From: JASJGK01 sp033791585
Lineage (GTDB): Bacteria > SAR324 > XYD2-FULL-50-16
DNA: 12,870 nucleotides
NCBI GenBank assembly: GCA_033791585.1
Contig: JASJGK010000043.1
Span: forward strand, 1-12,870
Direction: 5' to 3'
The translations under genes and the position numbers were made by a program. Below are positions 6,950-12,870 of this stretch, one piece after another. The stretch's first letter is position 1, and each line of letters opens with the position of its first letter. Under the pieces are notes generated by a model that did not search any database, was not told where the DNA came from, and was given only the letters and a program-made list of their open reading frames with translations.

Positions 6950-9043
6950 TTATTCTTTTTCAGCTAACTTTTCTTTTCTTTCCTCAATCACTTTCTCTTG
7001 GATGTTTCTTGGGCAAGCTGCATAAGCTTCGAATTCCATTGAGAAAGTGGCCTTTCCTTGGGTTGCTGATCTTAGAGAAGTTGAGTAACCAAACATTTCT
7101 GAAAGAGGCACTGAAGCATTAACCACAGTTGCATCGTCACGTACTTCAGTACCAGCAATGATACCACGACGACTAGAAAGATCACCAATCACACCACCTT
7201 GGAATTCAGAAGGAGTTTCAACTTCTACCTTCATCATTGGCTCTAAAATCTGAGCACCAGCGGCACGAACAGCCTGTTTCATAGCTTGTCTAGAACAAAG
7301 TCTAAAGGCCATATCACTTGAATCCACATCGTGATATTTACCATCGTCCAAGTTAACTTTAACGCCAACCATGGGGAAGCCACCAAGTGGGCCTTCGATC
7401 ATGATATCGTTAAAACCTGCCTGACAAGCGTTGATAAATTCAGAAGGAATGTTACCACCCTTCACGTTGTTTTTAAATTCAAATTCTTCTGAGTCTGCAT
7501 TTTCGTATGCCAATGGCTCGATAGAACCAATTACACAAGCATACTGACCAGAACCACCTGTTTGTTTTTTGTGGGTGTAATCAAATGGAGCTTTTGCAGT
7601 AATAGCTTCACGGTAGTTCACCTGAGGTGCACCAACTTCAAGAGGCACATCGTATTCACGTTGCATTCTCTCGATGTAAATCTCAAGGTGTAACTCACCC
7701 ATACCTGAGATAATAGTCTCAGCACTTTCTTCATCTGTTCTAACGTGAAAGGTAGGGTCTTCTTTAATAAAGCGAGATAAAGCTTTAGACATCTTTGTAG
7801 AGCCCGCAGCATCAGTACACTTAATAGCTAAGCTGATCACAGGTGCGGCAACAAACATGCGCTCTAAACTAACGGTAATGTTTTCATCACAGAAGGTATC
7901 ACCAGAGGCACAATCAACACCAATTAAAGCGATGATGTCTCCAGCCATAGCTTCATCAATGTTTTCTCGGTCGTTAGAGTGCATTCGCACAATACGGCCA
8001 ACACGAATTTTTTTGCCTGTTCTAGTATTAAAAATAGAAGAGCCCTTCTTGATAGTACCTTGGTAGATTCGAGTATAAGTCAACTGACCAAACTGCTCAT
8101 CGGTGATCTTGAAGGCCATACAAACAAGAGGTAACTTTGGATCAGGTAAGATAGTAACTGGGTTTTCATCAACGTCTGTTGCAATAGAAGGTACAGCAGA
8201 AATAGGTGATGGCAAGAAGCGGCAAACAGCATCAAGTAGAGGCTGAACAACTTTATTTTTAAAGGCAGAACCCATGTAAACAGGAACCAATTCTAAGGAG
8301 TTAACACCCTTTAAGATGGCCTTGTTGATCAATTCTTCAGAGATCTCTTTTTCTTCCATAAGATCTTCCATCAGTTGGTCATCAAACATGGAAACGGCAT
8401 CAAGCATTTCTGCTCTCATCTCAGCTGCTTTTTCTTTTAGATCATCTGGGATTTCTTTAACAATAACATCATCACCTTTTTCGCCTTCAGTGTAGATGGC
8501 TGTCATGGAAACAAGGTCAACAATACCAACAAAGTTTTCTTCAGAACCAATTGGCATCTGAACAGCAACGGCGTTGAGGCCTAATTTTTCTTTTAGATCG
8601 GCAATGCCCTTAAATGGGTCAGCGCCCATGCGATCCATCTTGTTGATGAAACAAAGTCTTGGAACCCTGTAACGTTTCATTTGGCGATCTACAGTAATGG
8701 ACTGTGATTGAACACCTGCAACAGCGCAAAGGATGATAATAGCACCATCAAGTACACGTAAAGAACGCTCTACTTCAACAGTAAAGTCTACGTGTCCCGG
8801 AGTATCAATGATATTGATCTTTTTTTCGCCCCAGTAAACAGTAGTGGCTGCAGAGGTAATTGTAATCCCCTTTTCCTTTTCCAATTCCATGTGGTCCATG
8901 GTCGCACCAGAACCGCCACCACGTACTTCTTCAATTTTATGGATTTTACCAGCGTAATAAAGGATACGCTCAGTTAAAGTTGTCTTCCCGCTATCGATGT
9001 GAGCGGAAATCCCGATATTTCGTGTGTTTTGTATCTCTTTCAT
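6950..9043 (-). CDS. fusA: translation elongation factor G, spdEFG1/mtEFG1 type
   Basis: A complete 697-residue EF-G, the GTPase that drives ribosomal translocation. GTP-binding motifs are intact: P-loop AHIDSGKT (14-21), switch I KGITI with Thr61, DTPGH (80-84), NKMD (134-137), and GSAFKNK as the last G-domain motif. Domains II (about 290-390), III, IV (with GGSGQY and the SSDMAF helix) and V follow in the normal order. The P-loop Ser in place of the Ala of canonical AHIDAGKT, the phrase GATMDHMELEKEKGITI and THKKQTGGSGQY match, from memory, spirochaete and mitochondrial EF-G1 rather than the E. coli type. It is not in an rpsL-rpsG-fusA-tuf operon: mqnA lies upstream and a structured region with a terminator downstream. 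It has its own candidate promoter and a 63-base leader with a hairpin. The ATG has no clear Shine-Dalgarno sequence. Confidence 0.98.
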   Translation of the reverse strand: MKEIQNTRNIGISAHIDSGKTTLTERILYYAGKIHKIEEVRGGGSGATMDHMELEKEKGITITSAATTVYWGEKKINIIDTPGHVDFTVEVERSLRVLDGAIIILCAVAGVQSQSITVDRQMKRYRVPRLCFINKMDRMGADPFKGIADLKEKLGLNAVAVQMPIGSEENFVGIVDLVSMTAIYTEGEKGDDVIVKEIPDDLKEKAAEMRAEMLDAVSMFDDQLMEDLMEEKEISEELINKAILKGVNSLELVPVYMGSAFKNKVVQPLLDAVCRFLPSPISAVPSIATDVDENPVTILPDPKLPLVCMAFKITDEQFGQLTYTRIYQGTIKKGSSIFNTRTGKKIRVGRIVRMHSNDRENIDEAMAGDIIALIGVDCASGDTFCDENITVSLERMFVAAPVISLAIKCTDAAGSTKMSKALSRFIKEDPTFHVRTDEESAETIISGMGELHLEIYIERMQREYDVPLEVGAPQVNYREAITAKAPFDYTHKKQTGGSGQYACVIGSIEPLAYENADSEEFEFKNNVKGGNIPSEFINACQAGFNDIMIEGPLGGFPMVGVKVNLDDGKYHDVDSSDMAFRLCSRQAMKQAVRAAGAQILEPMMKVEVETPSEFQGGVIGDLSSRRGIIAGTEVRDDATVVNASVPLSEMFGYSTSLRSATQGKATFSMEFEAYAACPRNIQEKVIEERKEKLAEKE

Positions 9044-9075
9044 TTAATAAAAATTGTAAATGGTGGAATTGGTTG

Positions 9076-9093
9076 GCCCAACATATTTTGGGC
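9076..9093 (-). promoter_or_regulatory. hairpin in the fusA leader
   Basis: GCCCAA (9076-9081) and TTGGGC (9088-9093) form a perfect 6-bp stem with a 6-base loop, inside the predicted fusA leader and ending about 33 bases before the ATG. No T tract follows on the minus strand, so it is not an obvious attenuator. It could affect mRNA stability or bind a regulator; this is inference. Confidence 0.45.
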
Positions 9094-9112
9094 GTGCAGA
9101 AGTTAATAAAAA

Positions 9113-9141
9113 ATTCTATGTGAGATGAGAGGATTTGTCTA
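9113..9141 (-). promoter_or_regulatory. candidate fusA promoter
   Basis: On the minus strand, TAGACA (9141-9136) and TAGAAT (9118-9113) each match five of six sigma70 consensus positions and are exactly 17 bases apart. Transcription would begin near 9106 and give a leader of about 63 bases. The upstream edge lies 5 bases from the 22-base palindrome at 9146-9167. Confidence 0.6.
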
Positions 9142-9145
9142 TCCC

Positions 9146-9167
9146 AAACTTACTATATAGTAAGTTT
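9146..9167. repeat. 22-base perfect palindrome between mqnA and fusA
   Basis: AAACTTACTAT is followed at once by its exact reverse complement. The right end touches the mqnA stop codon (TAA, 9170-9168) and the left end lies 5 bases from the predicted fusA -35 box. On the minus strand it is followed by GGGATAG rather than T, so as a terminator of mqnA it would be weak. The perfect, loop-free symmetry fits a dimeric regulator's operator or a cruciform-type site at least as well. Confidence 0.65.
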
Positions 9168-9965
9168 TTATAGAGATTTTGTGAAATTGATTGCAGAAAC
9201 CGAGTCTAGCTTTCCTAAGGTAACCATCTTTTCTTGAAAGAGTTCAAAGCCTTGGATGTAAGGTTCCGTTAGTTCGTAGTGTAGATTAGCAAGGTAGTCT
9301 TCGCAAGATTTGGCATCGGGAAAAACCCCTTGATAGTGTTTTTTTGCCATTTTTTCGATTTGATCCCCTACTAAAGCCTTGGACTCGACTAATGCCTTGT
9401 GGATTTCTTGTACCTCTCTAGGATTTGATTCCCAAACTTCACGCCTTACAGCCCAGAGGGCAAACACAAAGGGCAGGCCTGTTTTTTGAAACCATAAGGC
9501 CCCTAAGTCGTACACATAAGGGTCTGACTTTTTGTAGTAGCGCTGGATTGCCTCGTCGGCGATGAGTAGAGTTGCCCTGGCCCCAGAGCCCTGGCCCTTA
9601 ACAAATTCCACATTCAGATCTTGCAGCAGAAATTGGACTAAATGCACTGAAGTTAGAGAGAAAGCTGTTAGTTCAATTTTTTGGCCTTGCAAGTCATCTA
9701 AGGCAACTTCAGAAAACAGATAAATAGACTTAACGGGTCCCGCCGCACTGACACTTAAATCAGGGAGGATGTAATATTTATGGGGGTTTTTTGCGTATTC
9801 AAAACTACTGATCACACTCAAATCAAGATCACCTTGATTGAGTTTCTCATTTAACTCTGTTACTCTACCCTTTATCAATTGAGCGGGAACAGACACTTGT
9901 CCTTCTAGTATAGCCCAATAAACAGGCAATACGTTTAAAACATCAATTATACCTAACCTTAACAT
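9168..9965 (-). CDS. mqnA: chorismate dehydratase, futalosine pathway of menaquinone
   Basis: Converts chorismate to 3-enolpyruvylbenzoate, the first step of the futalosine route to menaquinone. The protein has the periplasmic-binding-protein-like fold of this family and its typical length (about 265). Visible family features are the N-terminal IDVLNVLPVYWAI with the conserved N-x-x-P, LIADEAI in the middle, and DLGALWFQKTGLPFVFALWAVRRE, which is characteristic of MqnA rather than the sister enzyme MqnD. No signal peptide, so it is cytoplasmic. Two adjacent ATG codons are possible starts (9968 and 9965). AAGGAG (9976-9971) lies 2 bases from the first and 5 from the second, so 9965 is preferred. 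Other mqn genes are not in the window. The gene is divergent from cinA, with which it shares almost no intergenic space. Confidence 0.9.
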   Translation of the reverse strand: MLRLGIIDVLNVLPVYWAILEGQVSVPAQLIKGRVTELNEKLNQGDLDLSVISSFEYAKNPHKYYILPDLSVSAAGPVKSIYLFSEVALDDLQGQKIELTAFSLTSVHLVQFLLQDLNVEFVKGQGSGARATLLIADEAIQRYYKKSDPYVYDLGALWFQKTGLPFVFALWAVRREVWESNPREVQEIHKALVESKALVGDQIEKMAKKHYQGVFPDAKSCEDYLANLHYELTEPYIQGFELFQEKMVTLGKLDSVSAINFTKSL

Positions 9966-9990
9966 CATAACTCCTTAAAGCTTGAAACCA

Positions 9991-10019
9991 GATATGCCAC
10001 GCTTTTCCAACAAGATCAA
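9991..10019 (-). promoter_or_regulatory. possible mqnA promoter inside the cinA 5' end
   Basis: TTGATC (10019-10014) and CATATC (9996-9991) on the minus strand are 17 bases apart. The -10 box is poor, so support is weak. Geometry favours something of this kind: with the divergent starts so close, a promoter for mqnA has to overlap the cinA coding sequence unless it is very remote. Confidence 0.22.
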
Positions 10020-11307
10020 ATTGGGCCTGCTCCTTACAGGCAACGAGGTTGTCAGTGGGGATATCCTTGACTCTAACTCGATATTTATAGCCAAAGAATT
10101 CCATGCTGTAGGCTTAAACACAACCATTAAAACCGCCATTGGTGACCACCTAGAAACCATTGCTGCTACCTTAAAATCTATGTCTTTAGGCTTGGACATA
10201 TTAATAGTCAATGGGGGCTTAGGCTCAACGGTTGATGACATGAGTGCTGAGGCGGCGGCCCTTGCCACGGGGAATAAACTGATTGAACACCCCGAGGCAA
10301 TTGCCCACATCGAAAAAAAGACCATGATTCGCCAAGGCTTGGCTAGAAGCCTGCAATTCAAACAGGCGTTAATTCCAGAAGGCGCAAGTTTGATTCATAA
10401 TGCAAAGGGTACGGCTTTGGGCTTTTGCCTGACCATCAATGATTGTAGGTGCTATTTTACCCCAGGGGTGCCGCAAGAATTAATGGTTATGATTAAAGAA
10501 GAGATTATAGAAGATGTATTAAAGGCCTTTGATCTTCGAAGGCCATTAGAAATTTTACGCTTTAATGTATTGGGTCTTGGCGAAAGCCGCATCCAACAGA
10601 TGATTCACGATAACATCCCCAAAGAGACCACCGATAAATTGCTCTTAGGGTTTCGGGCCGATAACGCCAACACGGAAGTAAAATTAAGTTTGTTTGACGT
10701 GACTGACCAAAAATTATTAGAGGACACAGCGAAAAAGGTAAAGGCCCTGTTCCCTGATTATGTTTTTTCCTCAGGCCCAAGTTTGGCCTGCACCATAAAC
10801 CAAATACTAAGAGAAAGAAAATCCCGTTTGAGCCTTGCTGAGTCTTGCACAGGCGGTTTGATTGGCAGTCTCATTACAGGGGTCGCCGGTTCATCTGACG
10901 TGTTCGAAGCTGGGTTTATCACCTATTCCTACGCCAGTAAAACCAAGGTGCTGGGTGTGGATGCGGATCTACTGGCTGATAGAGGCGCTGTTTGCGACGA
11001 AGTGGTAGAAACCATGGCAGCTGGTGCAATAAAACAAACGGGCTGTGAATTTGCTTTGGCTGTTTCAGGTATTGCTGGCCCTAGTGGCGGAACTCCTGAT
11101 AAACCCGTGGGCACAGTGCACATAGCTTGGGGCTCACAAGGCGACATACACACCAGAAAACTTTGGATTCAACGGGAGAGAACTCAGTTTCAGCAATACA
11201 CTGCCTACGCTGCTCTAGACTTGCTTCGTCGGTATCTAGAAGGGCACCCGACCAATATTCCCTATTACTTCGATGGCCTGACAAAGCACCTCTTGCCAGC
11301 GGGATAA
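9994..11307 (+). CDS. cinA: CinA, competence/damage-inducible protein with NMN deamidase domain
   Basis: A full-length two-domain CinA. Residue numbers below count from the alternative TTG start at 9982 (441 residues); the ATG at 9994 is preferred and gives 437. Residues 11-180 are the MoaB/MogA-like (COG1058) domain, with TGNEVVSGDILDSNS, NGGLGSTVDD and TPGVPQELM. Residues about 270-425 are the PncC domain, which hydrolyses nicotinamide mononucleotide to nicotinate mononucleotide in NAD salvage. The nucleophile loop AESCTGG gives Ser288; Tyr315 and Lys320 occupy the conserved positions, and VSGIAGPSGG follows. The N-terminal domain is linked in this family to ADP-ribose pyrophosphatase activity. 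Here the usual TGGLGPT is NGGLGST, a mild departure. Neither start has a clear ribosome binding site. It is divergent from mqnA and upstream of rpsU, which has its own promoter. Confidence 0.95.
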   Translation: MPRFSNKIKLGLLLTGNEVVSGDILDSNSIFIAKEFHAVGLNTTIKTAIGDHLETIAATLKSMSLGLDILIVNGGLGSTVDDMSAEAAALATGNKLIEHPEAIAHIEKKTMIRQGLARSLQFKQALIPEGASLIHNAKGTALGFCLTINDCRCYFTPGVPQELMVMIKEEIIEDVLKAFDLRRPLEILRFNVLGLGESRIQQMIHDNIPKETTDKLLLGFRADNANTEVKLSLFDVTDQKLLEDTAKKVKALFPDYVFSSGPSLACTINQILRERKSRLSLAESCTGGLIGSLITGVAGSSDVFEAGFITYSYASKTKVLGVDADLLADRGAVCDEVVETMAAGAIKQTGCEFALAVSGIAGPSGGTPDKPVGTVHIAWGSQGDIHTRKLWIQRERTQFQQYTAYAALDLLRRYLEGHPTNIPYYFDGLTKHLLPAG

Positions 11308-11326
11308 AGAATCTTAACTTTTTCCC

Positions 11327-11356
11327 TTGACGACTTAGGGAGGCTAAGACAATAAT
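11327..11356 (+). promoter_or_regulatory. candidate rpsU promoter with internal inverted repeat
   Basis: TTGACG (11327-11332) and AATAAT (11351-11356) each match five of six consensus positions, with an 18-base spacer. Transcription would start near 11363, about 29 bases before the rpsU ATG. The spacer contains the inverted repeat CTTAG-GGAGG-CTAAG (11334-11348), similar to the one in the promoter at 5948-5976. Confidence 0.58.
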
Positions 11357-11391
11357 GCTTGATTACTTAAAACCACAGGTACTTAAAAAGA

Positions 11392-11601
11392 ATGGAAATT
11401 AAAGTTAGCAACAACCAAGTTGAGAGATCAATGAGAGAACTTAAGAGACTCTTGATCCGTGAAGGTTTATTTAAAGAATTAAAGAAACGCCGCTACTATG
11501 CCAAGCCAAGCGTAAAGACAAAATTAAAGCGTGAAGAGGCTGAAAAGACTCGTCACAAGGATCGAAAAAGAGCAGCTGCAAGAGCTAGAAACTTTTTATA
11601 A
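11392..11601 (+). CDS. rpsU: 30S ribosomal protein bS21
   Basis: A 69-residue, strongly basic protein matching bS21, a late-binding small-subunit protein near the anti-Shine-Dalgarno end of 16S rRNA, involved in initiation. The N-terminal half (VSNNQVERSMRELKRLLIREG) and the KRRYYAKPS segment are the family core; the C-terminal extension is Lys/Arg-rich (TRHKDRKRAAARAR). Length is normal. The start ATG has only AGGT about 13 bases upstream, a weak ribosome binding site. In E. coli rpsU heads the dnaG-rpoD operon; here it is monocistronic, lying 84 bases after cinA and ending before a terminator shared with the convergent lipM gene. Confidence 0.96.
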   Translation: MEIKVSNNQVERSMRELKRLLIREGLFKELKKRRYYAKPSVKTKLKREEAEKTRHKDRKRAAARARNFL

Positions 11602-11677
11602 GTCTCTAAGCCTCGGCTACCTATTTTTACTAAAAACTAAGAACCGAAAGGCTCTTGGCTTGTAGTTTTATAAGATC

Positions 11678-11725
11678 AAAACCCCAAGTGGCTTACAAAA
11701 AGATGTAAATGCTGTTTGGGGTTTT
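11678..11725. terminator. bidirectional terminator between convergent rpsU and lipM
   Basis: AAAACCCCAA (11678-11687) pairs perfectly with TTGGGGTTTT (11716-11725). The 28-base loop holds a second stem TTACA/TGTAA (11693-11697 with 11704-11708), making a long compound hairpin. Because the outer arms begin with A and end with T, both strands show a short T run. A second minor hairpin with a GAAA loop (about 11639-11656) lies closer to rpsU. Confidence 0.75.
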
Positions 11726-11786
11726 CTGCGTTTAAAGCTTTGTGTTTTTTGGCTTAGGTAAATTAAGCTTGGGGGTTCTTATAGGA

Positions 11787-12572
11787 TTAAACTTGGTAGC
11801 TCTTTACCAATTGGGCAGCTAGCGCCAATTCTTCAGCGCTAAAATCGGCATCTACCAGTTCCATTTTAAAAGCTTCGCTAAATGCCTTTTTCAAAGGCTC
11901 ATATAATTCCTCAATTTTCACTTCTCTGTTTAAAGCTTCGCTTAAACTTGTGTATCTACTCCCATCGTCTTGGCTTACATTTTCTACTTGCCAGAGTTCT
12001 GCCCAAAGCTGCCTGTTGATGGCTAAGGGCAAGGAGCCATGCTGTAAAAGCTTACCCTTGCTCCGTTTTTGGGCCGAACCTATGAGTTTTTTTCCCCCAA
12101 CCATCACCTCATGGGCCGAAGGTTCTAAAAAACAGTGACTAGAGGTGGGTTTGAACTTTTTTGGTTTATCATCTGAGTGAACCCCTGCTAGCTCGACTTT
12201 TGTACCTAAGGAAAGTAAGGCTTGTTGCAATGGTAGAGCAATCATTTTATAGCTTTCAATCACACCTCTTGAGAAGGGAGGCATGCCTCCAACCACCGAG
12301 TAAGTCAGTTCTTGGTCATGCAAAACGGTTTGGCCCCCTGTGGACCGACGAACGAGGCTCAAACCTCGCTCCCTGGCAAGATTTAAGTCTATATCTGTGA
12401 TCTCTTTCTGGGATTTTCCGAGGCTTAATGTTGGAGTAGACCAACCATAAAGCCGCAACACCAATCCACCACCTGCAATAAATTCGTCACTTTCTAATAA
12501 AACTTGGTCCAAGGCCATATTTAAAGCGGGTTCATATTTTCTAAAAGGAATAAAGCGGATTTTGCCTTGCAT
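11787..12572 (-). CDS. lipM: LipM-like octanoyltransferase (lipoate-protein ligase A family)
   Basis: A 261-residue member of the BPL/LplA/LipB fold. It probably transfers octanoate from octanoyl-ACP to a lipoyl domain, such as GcvH or an E2 subunit. Motifs: RRSTGGQTVLHDQELTYSV (75-93), matching the RRxTGG-AVLHD-ELTYS of LipM better than the RRxSGGGAVYHD of true lipoate ligases; Cys147 in SSHCFLEPSAHEV, at the position of the LipM catalytic cysteine; GKKLIGSAQ (160-168) with the conserved lysine; and LQHGS (176-180). It is divergent from lipA, the enzyme that acts on its product, which supports de novo lipoylation over scavenging. No obvious ribosome binding site precedes the ATG. A lipoate ligase or LipL-like amidotransferase remains possible; I favour LipM moderately. 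Confidence 0.82.
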   Translation of the reverse strand: MQGKIRFIPFRKYEPALNMALDQVLLESDEFIAGGGLVLRLYGWSTPTLSLGKSQKEITDIDLNLARERGLSLVRRSTGGQTVLHDQELTYSVVGGMPPFSRGVIESYKMIALPLQQALLSLGTKVELAGVHSDDKPKKFKPTSSHCFLEPSAHEVMVGGKKLIGSAQKRSKGKLLQHGSLPLAINRQLWAELWQVENVSQDDGSRYTSLSEALNREVKIEELYEPLKKAFSEAFKMELVDADFSAEELALAAQLVKSYQV

Positions 12573-12667
12573 GGTCTGTGGGGTTAGAATAAATTTCTAT
12601 TAGGGGCTAAAGTAGTTTGTGTCTCGTAAAATAAGAATCAACCAAATACTTTAAATCATCAAGGCAA

Positions 12668-12870
12668 ATGACTACCTCTACTAACAAGCCAGTTAAAAAT
12701 CCTTCAAGCCAGCCACAAAGAAAGCTACTGAGAAAACCAGATTGGCTTAAAGTGAAGCTACCAAAAGGCCAAAGCTGGCAAGAGATAGGTGGCCTGACTG
12801 CAAATTTTGGCTTGGAAACGGTTTGCAAAGAGGCCAAATGCCCCAATCTTGGTGAATGCTGGGATTCAGG
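12668..12870 (+). CDS. lipA: lipoyl synthase, N-terminal part
   Basis: The first 67 codons of a gene cut by the window edge. Translation gives a variable Lys/Pro-rich N-terminus, then RKPDWLKVKLP (residues 22-32) and the signature TVCKEAKCPNLGECW (51-65), whose cysteines 53, 58 and 64 form the C-x4-C-x5-C auxiliary iron-sulfur cluster motif unique to LipA. LipA is a radical-SAM enzyme that inserts two sulfurs into the octanoyl chain of lipoyl domains. The radical-SAM C-x3-C-x2-C motif would lie beyond the edge. An AAGG (12661-12664) sits 3 bases before the ATG, rather close. It is divergent from the lipM-like gene, with 95 bases between the starts. The frame is open to the end of the window. 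Confidence 0.95.
   Translation, partial: MTTSTNKPVKNPSSQPQRKLLRKPDWLKVKLPKGQSWQEIGGLTANFGLETVCKEAKCPNLGECWDS

Noticed and set aside
9146..9167. The palindrome as a strong intrinsic terminator of mqnA.
   Set aside because: The stem is A+T-rich and is followed by GGGATAG on the minus strand with no T run, so a strong terminator is not supported.
12607..12846. A 79-codon minus-strand reading frame at the right edge.
   Set aside because: It lies opposite the clearly recognisable lipA start, whose cysteine motif identifies the real coding strand.

Overview
The window is about 41-42 % G+C chromosomal DNA with eleven supported genes, the last of which runs off the right edge. Everything recognisable is bacterial housekeeping (EF-G, ribosomal protein bS21, menaquinone, NAD salvage and lipoate enzymes) plus two or three lineage-type genes. 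No transposase, integrase, phage gene, tRNA, rRNA or CRISPR array was seen. The EF-G is of the spirochaete/deltaproteobacterial/mitochondrial (spdEFG1/mtEFG1) type, menaquinone is made by the futalosine route (MqnA), and exported FG-GAP and CARDB proteins are present. A free-living Gram-negative, perhaps from Bdellovibrionota or a related deltaproteobacterial-type lineage, fits best; this placement is inference, not proof.

Layout. 133-4175 (minus): an apparent two-gene operon for exported proteins, a 943-residue protein with 15 FG-GAP/VCBS-like repeats followed by a 404-residue CARDB protein whose GTG start overlaps the upstream TGA stop. 4176-4493: a gene-free stretch with a possible operon promoter and a strong hairpin at its left-hand gene border. 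4494-5915 (minus): an unrecognised 473-residue soluble, basic protein. 6040-6507 (minus): a GNAT acetyltransferase. 6508-6949: 442 bases without a gene but full of structure, including several hairpins, three degenerate copies of a 19-base motif and a strong terminator. 6950-9043 (minus): fusA, standing alone outside any str operon, with a good promoter, a leader hairpin and a 22-base perfect palindrome just upstream. 9168-9965 (minus): mqnA. 9994-11307 (plus): cinA, divergent from mqnA with almost no space between them. 11392-11601 (plus): rpsU with its own promoter. 11678-11725: a terminator shared by the convergent rpsU and lipM. 11787-12572 (minus): a LipM-like octanoyltransferase. 12668-12870 (plus): the start of lipA, lipoyl synthase.

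Functional links. lipM and lipA are divergent neighbours that together cover de novo lipoylation: octanoyl transfer, then sulfur insertion. fusA and rpsU are translation genes with separate promoters. The two exported proteins are probably co-translated and may act together at the cell surface or in the periplasm. No gene cluster here looks like a clear undescribed system. The most novel material is the structured region downstream of fusA, the recurring CTTAG-CTAAG palindrome in two predicted promoters, the 15-repeat protein with its partner, and the unrecognised 473-residue protein.
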